This document shows, one piece after another, positions 8,961 to 18,311 of a stretch of 64,000 nucleotides of DNA. The stretch is taken from the NCBI GenBank assembly GCA_039811185.1, contig JBDHYF010000002.1:62001-126000 (forward strand), written 5' to 3'. The notes beneath the pieces are model-generated. The model was not told where the DNA came from. It was given only the letters and a program-made list of their open reading frames with translations, and did no database searches. A program made the translations under genes and the position numbers. Each line of letters opens with the position of its first letter. Positions within the stretch are counted from its first letter, which is position 1. This stretch comes from JAEZDR01 sp039811185. Its GTDB lineage: Bacteria > Bacteroidota > Bacteroidia > Chitinophagales > Chitinophagaceae.

Positions 8961-10048
8961 AAAGAAGGTGCAAATAAAAGGTAGTAAAAAAACATCCAGA
9001 TGTCGAAAATAAAAAAGTATGCAAACAAGTCAGATTCGTTCAGCTTATCCATCGACTTTTTAAATATCCATGCTTGAGTAATGAGCCTCAGGAAAAACAC
9101 ACTCAACGCCAGCCACCAGTTGAAAAAAAGAGCGGCTACAAAAAGTGGATAGATGAACAAATGGGAAGCCGTGTATAGTGTAAGCATAAACTTAATTTTC
9201 GGCTTGTAGTATTTTGCTGTGGTGTAGTGACGAAATTTTTGGTTCCACCAGTCGCGCCATTTTTTCTTTGGCTCACTTAAAGTGTGGGCTTCCTTATCGA
9301 TAACAATGCGTGTGTTGGTTTTGTTGGCCACTTTGTTGATGAACAAATCGTCGTCGCCGCCGGGAATGTGGTTGATGGAGGAAAATCCTTTGTTTACGAA
9401 GAACAAATTGCGTTTATAGCTAAGGTTTCGGCCAACGCCCATGTATGGATTTCCGGCGAGTGCATAAGAAAGATATTGAAGTGCAGTATGAAAAGTTTCG
9501 AAGCGAATGAGCTTATTCAGGAGGCCTGGCAGTTTGTGATAGGCGCCGTATCCGAGCACAATTTCTGTTTGGTTGTTATAAGCATCCTGCATTCGCTTAA
9601 TCCAGTTTTCGGATGCCGGAACGCAGTCTGCATCTGTTAGGAGCAGGAGTTCGTATTTGGCGGTTTTAATACCTACGGAAAGCGGAAACTTTTTGCCGGG
9701 AATCATTTTCGCTTCCTGAATCAGCGGGATAATGTGCAGGTGTTTAAACATCCTTTTAAACTCATCTAAAAGATATTTCGATTCGTCGCCGCTGTTATCG
9801 TTTACAACAATCACTTCATGTGTGGACTGATAGTTCTGCACGAGCACACCGGGTAAGTTTTTGGTCAAATTATCCGCTTCATCGCGGGCACAGATGATGA
9901 CCGATACGGGAAATTCCTGCGATTCAGTTTCGGTATACGGCTTAAAAACAGCGAGCTTGCGAAAAATAAAAAGATAGTAATAAAGTTGGATGGCAACAGC
10001 CAGACAAAAAAGGATAAAGATTAAAATCCAGACTTCAGAAGAAACCAT
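8930..10048 (-). CDS. Membrane-bound family 2 glycosyltransferase
   Basis: A 372-residue GT-A fold transferase with an N-terminal membrane helix (about 5-30), a cytosolic catalytic domain and two or three C-terminal helices, as in processive or lipid-linked GT2 enzymes. VSVIICARDEADNL and VIVVNDNSGDES form the nucleotide-sugar pocket and LLLLTDADC supplies the DxD-type metal site. PGGDDDLFINKVA resembles the acceptor/ED region. The sugar and acceptor are unknown. It lies between folD and rsmG on the minus strand, 48 bases from folD; no polysaccharide genes are adjacent. Confidence 0.85.
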   Translation of the reverse strand: MVSSEVWILIFILFCLAVAIQLYYYLFIFRKLAVFKPYTETESQEFPVSVIICARDEADNLTKNLPGVLVQNYQSTHEVIVVNDNSGDESKYLLDEFKRMFKHLHIIPLIQEAKMIPGKKFPLSVGIKTAKYELLLLTDADCVPASENWIKRMQDAYNNQTEIVLGYGAYHKLPGLLNKLIRFETFHTALQYLSYALAGNPYMGVGRNLSYKRNLFFVNKGFSSINHIPGGDDDLFINKVANKTNTRIVIDKEAHTLSEPKKKWRDWWNQKFRHYTTAKYYKPKIKFMLTLYTASHLFIYPLFVAALFFNWWLALSVFFLRLITQAWIFKKSMDKLNESDLFAYFFIFDIWMFFYYLLFAPSLWQKPRKNWS

Positions 10049-10096
10049 GATGTTTGAATGAATAATGCAATGATAATTGAAATTCGGTTGTTGTGC

Positions 10097-10999
10097 TTAA
10101 TTAAGGCGTCGGCTTATCTTCTCGAACTGCAGCAAATAGGCTTCCCACGTGTTTTGCAGCAAACCGGCTATCGTCATAAGCCCTACGCCGCCGGGCACCG
10201 GAGTGATTGCGGAGCAAATGCTGCTCACGGCTTCAAAATCCACATCACCTTTAATCACATATCCTTTTTTTGCTGCGCTGTCTTCCACGCGGCTGATTCC
10301 CACATCAACAACAACCGCTCCCGGCTTTATCATCTCTTTTTTTATAAAGGCGGGTTGCCCGAGTGCGGCCACAAGAATATCTGCTTGCCGGGTTATTGCT
10401 TTCAGGTTTTTTGTGCCCGAATGGCAAAGGGTTACGGTGCAGTTTCCATAAGGAGCGTTGCTGCTTAATAAAATGCTCATTGGGCGGCCTACAATATTGC
10501 TTCTGCCAATAATTACGGCATGCTTGCCTTTGGTTTCAATTCCGTAAAACTGCAGCATCAGCGTAATGCCCAGAGGCGTGGCCGGAACAAAACCTTTAAG
10601 CCCCTGCACAAGTTTACCCGCATTTAACGGATGAAAGCCATCCACATCTTTATCGGGATGTATGGCACTGATTATTTTCGACTCGTTTATGTGAGCAGGA
10701 AGCGGCAATTGCACTAAAATACCATCAATATTTATATCGCTGTTAAGCTTTTCGATTTGAATGAGCAGTTCCTTTTCAGAAACATTTTCATCCAGTCTTA
10801 TCAATGTGCTTTCAAAGCCTACCTCTTCACAGTTTTTTACTTTACTGGCTACATAGGTTTCGCTTGCGGCGTTGTTTCCTGCAAGTATGGCTGCCAGATG
10901 CGGCTTTCGGTAGCCGTTTGTTTTTGTAAATGCAGCCGCTTGGTTTCGAAGGTTTTGCTTGGTTTCGCTTGCGGCGGTTTCACCCTTTAAAATTAGCAT
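10097..10999 (-). CDS. folD: FolD methylenetetrahydrofolate dehydrogenase/cyclohydrolase
   Basis: A bifunctional enzyme interconverting 5,10-methylene-THF and 10-formyl-THF through methenyl-THF in one-carbon metabolism. The ATG at 10999-10997 gives 300 residues, the normal size; the 29 codons upstream of it are not family-like. YVASKVKNCEEVGF holds the catalytic lysine region, GILVQLPLPAH is the family signature, IGRSNIVGRPMSILL is the dinucleotide-binding loop, and PGGVGLMTIA is the C-terminal signature. Confidence 0.95.
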   Translation of the reverse strand: MLILKGETAASETKQNLRNQAAAFTKTNGYRKPHLAAILAGNNAASETYVASKVKNCEEVGFESTLIRLDENVSEKELLIQIEKLNSDINIDGILVQLPLPAHINESKIISAIHPDKDVDGFHPLNAGKLVQGLKGFVPATPLGITLMLQFYGIETKGKHAVIIGRSNIVGRPMSILLSSNAPYGNCTVTLCHSGTKNLKAITRQADILVAALGQPAFIKKEMIKPGAVVVDVGISRVEDSAAKKGYVIKGDVDFEAVSSICSAITPVPGGVGLMTIAGLLQNTWEAYLLQFEKISRRLN

Positions 11000-11063
11000 G
11001 TGCAAAAGTATCGGTTTCGGCTGCCGAAAAAAATATGAATCACCAAAAATCATTTTCATATGT

Positions 11064-11095
11064 TTTGTTAATGTGCGATGCAGCACTTACATTTA
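11064..11095 (+). promoter_or_regulatory. Possible promoter for susC/susD pair
   Basis: TTTG (11064-11067), then 20 bases, then TACATTTA (11088-11095), one mismatch from TAnnTTTG. It would put the transcript start roughly 55-60 bases before the susC ATG. Pattern match only. Confidence 0.4.
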
Positions 11096-11160
11096 CACTC
11101 TTGTCTACTAACCAATTCTACAATTTTTAAAGAGCAGTAAACATTAAAACCGATTAAAAA

Positions 11161-14100
11161 ATGAGAAAATCGCTTATGATGCTTGCAATTGCCATGATTT
11201 CGTGTTTATGGTCAATTGCCCAAACCCGAACCATTACCGGCCGGGTGTTGGATGAAAACAACAAGCCGGTAGAAGGCGCATCTGTTATTATTAAAGGAAC
11301 CACAACAGGTGTTGCCGCAGACGCTTCAGGAAATTTTACGATTAATGCGAAAACAGGCGATGTGCTTGTAATCAGCTCTACTAACTTTGAGCAAAGAGAG
11401 TTCAGGGTAGGAAGCGGTAGTAGTGTAAGCGCTACATTGCGTTCCAGTGTTGCCACGATTGATGAAGTTGTTGTTACGGGGTATACTACCTCCACAAAGG
11501 AAGCTTTCACGGGATCTGCAAAAGTGGTGAGCAGTGAGAACATCAGTAAAAAAGATGTTTCGAATATTTCACATGCGCTTGCAGGTGAAGTATCCGGCGT
11601 TAGAGTGATTAATACATCCGGGCAACCGGGATCCAGCGCCACTATCCGTATACGTGGTATTGGTTCCGTAAATGGTAACCGTGCTCCTTTATATGTTGTT
11701 GATGGTGTGGCTTACAACGGCTCTATCAACGCGATTAACCCTTCCGACATTGCTTCAATGACAGTTTTAAAAGATGCTGCCGCAACAGCTATCTATGGGG
11801 TTGACGGTTCAAATGGTGTAATCGTTATTACCACGCACAGCGGTAAAGGAAAAAAATCTTTTATTGAAGTTGACGCACGTTATGGAACAAACCGCTCTTT
11901 AATTCCGCGTTACAGTGTAATTAAATCTCCGGAAGAGTACATTGCCTATGCATGGGAAGGCTTGTACAATCAGGCCGTTAAAGCAAACGATCCTAATCCG
12001 GTTGCAACTGCAAACAGCAAACTTTTCTCTACATCTGGCATTAGTCCCAACAACAACATCTGGAATGTAGCCAACGGCGGTGATTTAATTGATCCGGTTA
12101 CACGTACGGTTAAGCCGGGTGTTACAAGGAAGTATAATCCCGAAAGATGGGAAGACTACGCATTCCAGCCTTCAAACAGAACTGAAGTTACCCTGAAGAT
12201 GGGCGGCGGCGACGCAAAAAGCAGTTACTACACTTCTTTAGGTTACCTAAAAGATAACGGCTATTCTATAAATTCAGATTTTAAACGCCTTACTGCACGT
12301 GTAGGATTAAATCATGAAGTAAAAAGCTGGTTAACTACAGATTTCAATGTTAGCTATGCTAACACTACAACAAACAACAATGGTCAGGAATCTAACTCAA
12401 ACAGCGTGTTTTGGTTTGTAGATAATATTCCATCGATTTATCCCCTCTTTTTAAGAGATGCAACCGGCCAAATGGTTCCCGATCCCATTTTTGGAGGATG
12501 GCAGTACGATTACGGAGCCACCGGTAGAAAATTCGGTTCCCTAACGAATGCAATTGCTGACGCCACCTACAATACTTTGCTAACTAAGCAAAATAATATT
12601 ACAGGTAGCGGATCGATCAACATCAAGTTTATGGAGGGCCTTACCTTACAGAATAGAGTGGGTGTTCAGTACTTAAATCAGGCTTACTGGAACCGCGTGA
12701 ATAAATTCTATGGTTCGGCTGCCGGACAAAATGGTAACATATACCAAAGAAAGCAAGAAGTGCTGAATTTGAATTTGTTGAACATGTTGCGTTATACCAA
12801 ACGCTTTAAGGCCAATAACATTGAGGTGTTAGCAGGTCATGAAGCTACCGATTACAAGCTAACATATTCAAGCGCTTCTGGATATAACCTTGTAGACAAC
12901 TACGGGCTTGAACTTTCGAATGCCGTTGTAAAGAACCCTACTTCACAATCTTATGCAAATACGAACAAGTTAGAAAGCTACTTCGGCCAGGTGAACTATG
13001 ATTACGACAGAACATACTTCGTTTCTGCTACGTTAAGAAGAGATGGTTCATCCAGATTTGTGAAAGGTAATGCCTGGGGTACTTTTGGCGCAATTGGTTT
13101 AGGATGGGAATTAACCAGAATGGATTTTATGAAATCTCAGCGCGTTTTCGACTATTTGAAACTGAAAGCGAGCTATGGTGTAATTGGTGACCAAAGCGGT
13201 GTTGGATACTATCCCGGTTACAACAGAATTGATGTGGGTAACTTAAACGATAATCCTTCATTCGGCGCACCGGTTCCAGGAAACCCGGAGCTTACCTGGG
13301 AAAAATCTAAAATGCTTCAGTTTGGATTTGATTTCCGCCTTGGCACTTACCTAACAGGTACCGTTGAATACTACGTGAAGAATACCGACAATTTGATTTT
13401 CCAAAGAAGAGTGGGCCCTTCCAACGGTTATGCTTTAATCACTGTTAACGACGGTAAACTCAGAAATCAGGGCATCGAGTTTGATTTGACTGCTCACCTT
13501 GTTAAGAAAAGAGATTTCTTCCTTGACCTTGGTATCAACGGCGAACACTTCAAAAACAAAATCACCAAAATGCCAATCGATCCTTCTACAAGTAAGCCAA
13601 AAGCTATCGACGTTCAATCACCTTATGGATGGGCGGAAGGACACAGCATTTACGACTTTTACGTTCGTGATTTTGCCGGTGTGGACCCAACAGATGGTAC
13701 GAGTACATGGGTAGTGTACTATCAGGATAAAAATGGCGATAAAACATATAATGTTGGTGAAGAGGTAAAAGATCTTGAAGCTTTCTATGCTGAAAACCCA
13801 ACACTCGTTGGATCTTTACTTACAGCTACCACAAAAACTTACGCCAATGCCACTCAATATTATATCGGTAAATCTGCTTTACCTACTGTGAGAGGTGCTA
13901 TCAACCTGAACATGGGTTACAAAGGCATTGAATTCAGCGCGCAGTTTTTATATAGTGTAGGTGGTTATGCGTACGATGGAGCCTACGCCGTGCTAATGGG
14001 TAATGGTTTAGTGGGTGGTAACAACTGGCACACCGACATCGCAAATAGATGGCAGAAACCCGGCGACGTTACAGACGTTCCAAGAATTTCCAACAACGCC

Positions 14101-14373
14101 GATGCGAACGTGAACTCAGTTTCATCTCGCTTTATCACAAAAGCCAGTTACCTTAGCCTTAACAACATTCGCATTGGATACAGCCTGCCTGAAAGTGTAT
14201 TAAAGCGTCAGAAAATCGCTAATAAAGTTACAGTGTTCGTTTCTGGTGATAACCTATGGTTACTCTCTGCCAGAAAAGGATTCAACCCTGCAACAGCAGA
14301 AAGCGGTGCTTCTGATATGTACCGTTATTCTCCACTTTCAACAATCACCGTTGGACTTAATGCAAGATTCTAA
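11161..14373 (+). CDS. SusC/RagA-type TonB-linked outer-membrane transporter
   Basis: A 1,070-residue TonB-dependent outer-membrane porin of the SusC family, which imports glycans or peptides captured by its SusD partner. It has a signal peptide (ends about SIAQ, residue 20), a carboxypeptidase-regulatory-like domain (TITGRVLDENNKPVEGASV, about 25-105), a short linker with the TonB-box-like DEVVVTGY (about 102), a plug domain (to about 225, with YVVDGVAY and IYGVDGSNGVIVITT) and a 22-strand barrel ending in an aromatic residue (ARF). SusD follows after 19 bases. No glycosidase, protease, sensor or anti-sigma factor is adjacent, so its substrate cannot be inferred. Confidence 0.95.
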   Translation: MRKSLMMLAIAMISCLWSIAQTRTITGRVLDENNKPVEGASVIIKGTTTGVAADASGNFTINAKTGDVLVISSTNFEQREFRVGSGSSVSATLRSSVATIDEVVVTGYTTSTKEAFTGSAKVVSSENISKKDVSNISHALAGEVSGVRVINTSGQPGSSATIRIRGIGSVNGNRAPLYVVDGVAYNGSINAINPSDIASMTVLKDAAATAIYGVDGSNGVIVITTHSGKGKKSFIEVDARYGTNRSLIPRYSVIKSPEEYIAYAWEGLYNQAVKANDPNPVATANSKLFSTSGISPNNNIWNVANGGDLIDPVTRTVKPGVTRKYNPERWEDYAFQPSNRTEVTLKMGGGDAKSSYYTSLGYLKDNGYSINSDFKRLTARVGLNHEVKSWLTTDFNVSYANTTTNNNGQESNSNSVFWFVDNIPSIYPLFLRDATGQMVPDPIFGGWQYDYGATGRKFGSLTNAIADATYNTLLTKQNNITGSGSINIKFMEGLTLQNRVGVQYLNQAYWNRVNKFYGSAAGQNGNIYQRKQEVLNLNLLNMLRYTKRFKANNIEVLAGHEATDYKLTYSSASGYNLVDNYGLELSNAVVKNPTSQSYANTNKLESYFGQVNYDYDRTYFVSATLRRDGSSRFVKGNAWGTFGAIGLGWELTRMDFMKSQRVFDYLKLKASYGVIGDQSGVGYYPGYNRIDVGNLNDNPSFGAPVPGNPELTWEKSKMLQFGFDFRLGTYLTGTVEYYVKNTDNLIFQRRVGPSNGYALITVNDGKLRNQGIEFDLTAHLVKKRDFFLDLGINGEHFKNKITKMPIDPSTSKPKAIDVQSPYGWAEGHSIYDFYVRDFAGVDPTDGTSTWVVYYQDKNGDKTYNVGEEVKDLEAFYAENPTLVGSLLTATTKTYANATQYYIGKSALPTVRGAINLNMGYKGIEFSAQFLYSVGGYAYDGAYAVLMGNGLVGGNNWHTDIANRWQKPGDVTDVPRISNNADANVNSVSSRFITKASYLSLNNIRIGYSLPESVLKRQKIANKVTVFVSGDNLWLLSARKGFNPATAESGASDMYRYSPLSTITVGLNARF

Positions 14374-14392
14374 ATTTTAAAATTTGAACGTT

Positions 14393-15895
14393 ATGAAGTT
14401 AAAATATTTAGTGCCTGTCGCCATCTTAGGGTCGGTAATGGTTTCAGGCTGTAAAAAAGATTTTTTAGATGCAAAACCGACTGAATTTACCACGCCCGAA
14501 CAACTCGGTGAGGCTGCTTTGCAGGATCCCGGGCTGTTGGCAGGCAGCGTGAGCGGTTTATATAAAACGATGATCGACGTAGGCACCGGAGGAACAACCC
14601 GTCACGACGATTTTGGACAGAAAGGCGTTGACATCTATACGGACATGCTTAGCTCCGACATGGTGTTAGGCGCGCTCAACTATGGCTGGTACGAGCCGGT
14701 AGCCCGTTATACTGCATCGATAGACTTCACGAGAAACGAAGTGTATGTTCCGTGGAGATACTATTATCGACAAGTATTTGGCGCAAACACGCTTATCGAC
14801 ATCTTAGGCGGAACTGATGCTGTTCCTGGTACTACTGAATTGAAGCAGAACATGGGTCAGGCAAAAGCGATGAGAGCTTACGCTTACTTCTATTTGTCTC
14901 AATTGTATGCAAAGGAATATGGCGACGGAACCCAAAAGATTCTGCCGATTTATAAAAACGCCGATCCACTTCAGGCAAACCAACCAAAAGGCACCGCAAA
15001 AGATGTATGGGATTTAATGGTGAGCGATCTTGAAACCGCCATTACTTACCTCGACGGATTTACAAGAACCAGCAAAGACCAGATAGATAAGAATGTAGCA
15101 AAAGGCTTGCTCGCATACGTGCTGGCTGCAAGAGGTACAGCAGCCGATTGGGCAAAAGTTGAAACGCTATCTCAGGACTTAATGACGGCTTTCCCAAAAA
15201 CCACTCCTGTGCAGCTTGTATTCAACGGATCAAACGCTACAACTGCGGGATTCAATAACGTGGCTACGCCAAGCTGGATTTGGGGTGTTGACCTCACGCT
15301 CGCACAAGGCCTTGACTTAATTAGCTGGTGGGGACAGGTTGACTTGTTTACATACAGCTACGCATGGGCCGGCGATCCAAAAACGGTTGACAGAGGTTTG
15401 TACGATGCTATTCGCGCCGACGACATCCGTAAAGGACAGTTTAGAACGCCAACTCAGTCGTACGCGCTTATGCCGATTAACAAATTCTTCGATCCTGAAA
15501 GAACAATCGGAAAACAGAGAGACGTGGTTACTGACTACGTTTATATGCGTGCTGACGAGTTCTATCTTCTAAATGCGGAAGCAAAGGCTCGTTTAAACAA
15601 AGAAGGAGAAGCCAGAACAGCGCTTTCTACATTCTTGTCTGACCGGATTACCGATGTTTCTTACATTTCAGGTTTGTCAGGGGCCGCTTTGTTAAACGAA
15701 ATTTATCTGCAAACAAGAATTGAATTGTGGGGCGAAGGAAAATCTTACCTCGCAATGAAGAGAAACAAGGCAACCATAAAAAGAGGAGCGAATCACCTGT
15801 TTTTTGCAGGCGACCAATTCCAATATAATGATCCGAAATTAACTTTCGTGATTCCTCAGGCCGAAGAGCTAAACAATCCAAATTTAAACAAATAA
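14393..15895 (+). CDS. SusD/RagB-type surface nutrient-binding lipoprotein
   Basis: The 500-residue lid lipoprotein of the SusCD complex on the outer surface. The ATG at 14393 gives MKLKYLVPVAILGS followed by the lipobox VSGC, cleaved before the cysteine and anchored by lipid; a TTG nine bases upstream is less likely. KAMRAYAYFYLSQLYA is the characteristic SusD helix, and the C-terminus has ADEFYLLNAEAKARL and ELWGEGKSYLAMKR. Its ligand is unknown. A strong terminator follows, closing a two-gene operon. Confidence 0.95.
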   Translation: MKLKYLVPVAILGSVMVSGCKKDFLDAKPTEFTTPEQLGEAALQDPGLLAGSVSGLYKTMIDVGTGGTTRHDDFGQKGVDIYTDMLSSDMVLGALNYGWYEPVARYTASIDFTRNEVYVPWRYYYRQVFGANTLIDILGGTDAVPGTTELKQNMGQAKAMRAYAYFYLSQLYAKEYGDGTQKILPIYKNADPLQANQPKGTAKDVWDLMVSDLETAITYLDGFTRTSKDQIDKNVAKGLLAYVLAARGTAADWAKVETLSQDLMTAFPKTTPVQLVFNGSNATTAGFNNVATPSWIWGVDLTLAQGLDLISWWGQVDLFTYSYAWAGDPKTVDRGLYDAIRADDIRKGQFRTPTQSYALMPINKFFDPERTIGKQRDVVTDYVYMRADEFYLLNAEAKARLNKEGEARTALSTFLSDRITDVSYISGLSGAALLNEIYLQTRIELWGEGKSYLAMKRNKATIKRGANHLFFAGDQFQYNDPKLTFVIPQAEELNNPNLNK

Positions 15896-15916
15896 TTGCT
15901 TTTGGCTATTTTACAA

Positions 15917-15950
15917 GAGGCTGCCATCGTTGGCAGCCTCTTTCTTTTTT
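15917..15950 (+). terminator. Rho-independent terminator after susD
   Basis: A perfect 10-base stem, GAGGCTGCCA (15917-15926) with TGGCAGCCTC (15931-15940), a four-base TCGT loop and a T-rich tail to 15950. Confidence 0.93.
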
Positions 15951-15964
15951 AGCCGCGGCAATAT

Positions 15965-15996
15965 TTTGATTTTTACCCTTCCGCCTGCTACCTTCG
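15965..15996 (+). promoter_or_regulatory. Possible promoter for the DUF3467 gene
   Basis: TTTG (15965-15968), 20 bases, then TACCTTCG (15989-15996), one mismatch from TAnnTTTG. It starts just after the susD terminator and ends 14 bases before the DUF3467 ATG, implying a very short leader. Confidence 0.45.
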
Positions 15997-16010
15997 CCCA
16001 AAATAATTGT

Positions 16011-16325
16011 ATGGCCGATCAAAAACAGCAGCCCAATCAGCTTAATATAGAAATCAGTGAAGAAGTAGCCGAAGGAACTTATGCCAATCTGGCCATCATC
16101 ACGCACAGCCACGCCGAATTTGTGCTCGACTTCGTAAACGTAATGCCCGGAACGCCCAAAAGCAAAGTGAAGTCACGGATTGTGTTTTCGCCGATGCACG
16201 CAAAACGTTTCATGAAGGCGCTCATCGAAAACGTACAACGGTACGAAGCTGCAAACGGTGCTATTCAAGACCTGGAACAAATTGAAATTCCAATGAATTT
16301 TGGCGGCCCGACAGCCCAGGCCTGA
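16011..16325 (+). CDS. DUF3467 family protein
   Basis: A 104-residue protein of the DUF3467 family, found widely in Bacteroidota; function not established. The chosen ATG (MADQKQQPNQLNIEI) fits the family start. Characteristic segments are EGTYANLAIITHSHAEFVLDF, which describes residues near 20-40, then SRIVFSPMHAKRFM. A predicted promoter just upstream and the terminator before it make it a single-gene unit. Confidence 0.85.
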   Translation: MADQKQQPNQLNIEISEEVAEGTYANLAIITHSHAEFVLDFVNVMPGTPKSKVKSRIVFSPMHAKRFMKALIENVQRYEAANGAIQDLEQIEIPMNFGGPTAQA

Positions 16326-16395
16326 TGTAAACACCATCGCCATTTCGGTCAATTTTTGTTTTTGTTATAATGCTGCTCAATAAGCGCTCAAACCA

Positions 16396-16403
16396 TACCT
16401 TTG
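16396..16403 (+). promoter_or_regulatory. Possible -7 box for yidC
   Basis: TACCTTTG matches TAnnTTTG exactly, 22 bases before the yidC ATG. No TTTG lies at the usual distance upstream (nearest 16361-16364), so support is partial. Confidence 0.35.
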
Positions 16404-16425
16404 CCGCCTATTTGATTTTTTTATA

Positions 16426-18264
16426 ATGAAAACGGATAAGAATACGATAATTGGGTTTGTACTCCTCGCTGTGTTATTCATTGGTTTTTTTTGGATTACC
16501 AACAGACAACAGCAGCAGGCGTTTGCAGAAAAGCAACGTGTTGAAGATTCTACAAAAGCTGCAGAAGCAGCCAAAATTAAGATCAGCCCCTCTGCAACCA
16601 CTTATGGCGACACCGCTTCGGCCACCATCGCCAACAACGCTTCGGGCGCATTTCAATCCGATTCGGCAGCAAAAGCAGAGCTGATTGTTGTAGAAAACAA
16701 TCTCATGAAACTTTCCTTCAACACAAGAGGCGCTACCCTCGAAGCTGTGGAATTGAAGAACTATACATCCAACGAAGGAAAAAAAGTTGTGCTCGGCGGC
16801 GATAAGTCTGGAATCTATTATACCGTCAACACCGAAACCGGGCGCTCGGCCTCTACTTCCGAACTCATTTTTACTCCACAACATTCTGCAACCGCTGATG
16901 GCGCCAAGGTTATCAGCTTTACACTTAACAGCACTGATGGCAGAAGCATTGTACACGAATACATCGTTAAGCCAAACGAGTACATGGTTGATTGGAATGT
17001 GCACCTCGTGAAAGCGCCCAGCCTCCTCACAAATAACAAGCTCAACATCCACTGGCAAACACTCATTCATCAGCATCAAAAAGATTTTAGTTACGAAAAA
17101 CAACAGTCGCGCATTGGTTATCTGGAAGACAACGACTTCGATTATAACTCGGCGTACAGCGGTGCAGAACACAGCTTCAAAAAGCCGGTTGAATGGATTG
17201 CTTTTAAACAACAGTTTTTTACCTCAGCGCTCGTTTCGAAAAATAAATTCTCGTCCGGAAGTATGGCAATGGTTCCACAAGCCGATACAACAGGCGAACT
17301 CTTTACCGCAGAGGCAAATATGCAGTTAACAGTGCCGCAGTCTGCACAAACAACGCTGCCCTTTTCATTGTATTTCGGTCCTACCGACTATCACATACTG
17401 AAAGCCTATAACAACCAGATGGAAAATCTGGTAGACCTCGGCTCCGGTGTATTCTCGTTCGTGAAATACATTAACCGGTACATTATTTTTCCGGTGTTTA
17501 ACTTCTTCGCTTCTTTTATTGCTAATTACGGATGGGTAATTTTTTTTCTTACCCTCTTTATCCGTTTGGTAACGGCGCCCCTTACTTACAAAAGCTATCT
17601 CAGCGGAGCAAAGATGAAAGTGCTGCGCCCCGAACTGGATGCGCTTAGAAAAAAACATGGCGACGACCAACAAGCCTATGCGATGGACCAGATGAAACTC
17701 TATCGCGAAGCCGGCGTAAACCCGCTTGGCGGCTGTATTCCGGCCTTGCTGCAAATCCCCATCTTCTTTGCGTTATACAGTTTCTTTAACTCCAACATCG
17801 ATCTGCGCGGCGTGCCTTTTTTATGGTCGACCGATTTGTCGCAGTACGACTCCATTGCCCACCTTCCCTTCAGTATCCCGTTCGGATATGGCGACCATGT
17901 AAGTTTGTTTACACTTACAGCGGTAATCACCAGTTTCCTCATATCGTTCTACAATATGAGCATGACGCCCGACACCGGAAACCCGGCAATGAAGTACATG
18001 CCCTACATTTTTCCTTTTATCCTTCTGTTCATCTTTAACAAACTGCCATCGGCGCTAACCTGGTATTACACGGTATCAAACATTGTTACTTTGTTGCTTC
18101 AGTTTGTGATTCAGAAATATATCATCGATCATGATAAGATATTGGCCAAGATTGAAGACAACCGGAAAAAGCCGAAAGTAAAAAGTAAGTGGGCGCAGCG
18201 GTACGAAGAAATGATGGAAACGCAGAAGAAAATGCAGGATCAAAAGAACAAGCCTAAAAAATAA
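16426..18264 (+). CDS. yidC: YidC membrane protein insertase
   Basis: Inserts and folds inner-membrane proteins, alone or with SecYEG. The 612 residues have the Gram-negative layout: an N-terminal helix (about 5-25), a large periplasmic beta-sandwich (about 70-340), then five conserved C-terminal helices (from about 350). Key segments are RLVTAPLTYKSYLSGAKM, the cytosolic hairpin ending in REAGVNPLGGCIPALLQIPIF, and NKLPSALTWYYTVSN. The basic C-terminal tail (KKMQDQKNKPKK) fits ribosome contact. A terminator follows immediately. Confidence 0.96.
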   Translation: MKTDKNTIIGFVLLAVLFIGFFWITNRQQQQAFAEKQRVEDSTKAAEAAKIKISPSATTYGDTASATIANNASGAFQSDSAAKAELIVVENNLMKLSFNTRGATLEAVELKNYTSNEGKKVVLGGDKSGIYYTVNTETGRSASTSELIFTPQHSATADGAKVISFTLNSTDGRSIVHEYIVKPNEYMVDWNVHLVKAPSLLTNNKLNIHWQTLIHQHQKDFSYEKQQSRIGYLEDNDFDYNSAYSGAEHSFKKPVEWIAFKQQFFTSALVSKNKFSSGSMAMVPQADTTGELFTAEANMQLTVPQSAQTTLPFSLYFGPTDYHILKAYNNQMENLVDLGSGVFSFVKYINRYIIFPVFNFFASFIANYGWVIFFLTLFIRLVTAPLTYKSYLSGAKMKVLRPELDALRKKHGDDQQAYAMDQMKLYREAGVNPLGGCIPALLQIPIFFALYSFFNSNIDLRGVPFLWSTDLSQYDSIAHLPFSIPFGYGDHVSLFTLTAVITSFLISFYNMSMTPDTGNPAMKYMPYIFPFILLFIFNKLPSALTWYYTVSNIVTLLLQFVIQKYIIDHDKILAKIEDNRKKPKVKSKWAQRYEEMMETQKKMQDQKNKPKK

Positions 18265-18270
18265 TCCCGA

Positions 18271-18300
18271 AAGCCCTGATTAATTCCAGGGCTTTTTTTA
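18271..18300 (+). terminator. Rho-independent terminator after yidC
   Basis: AAGCCCTG (18271-18278) pairs with CAGGGCTT (18287-18294) around an eight-base loop, followed by a T run to 18299. Confidence 0.88.
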
Positions 18301-18311
18301 ATTTGTATGCT

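Noticed and set aside
16474..17211. A 245-codon minus-strand frame inside yidC
   Set aside because: Antisense to a conserved gene, cysteine-rich and without recognisable motifs; judged a chance frame.
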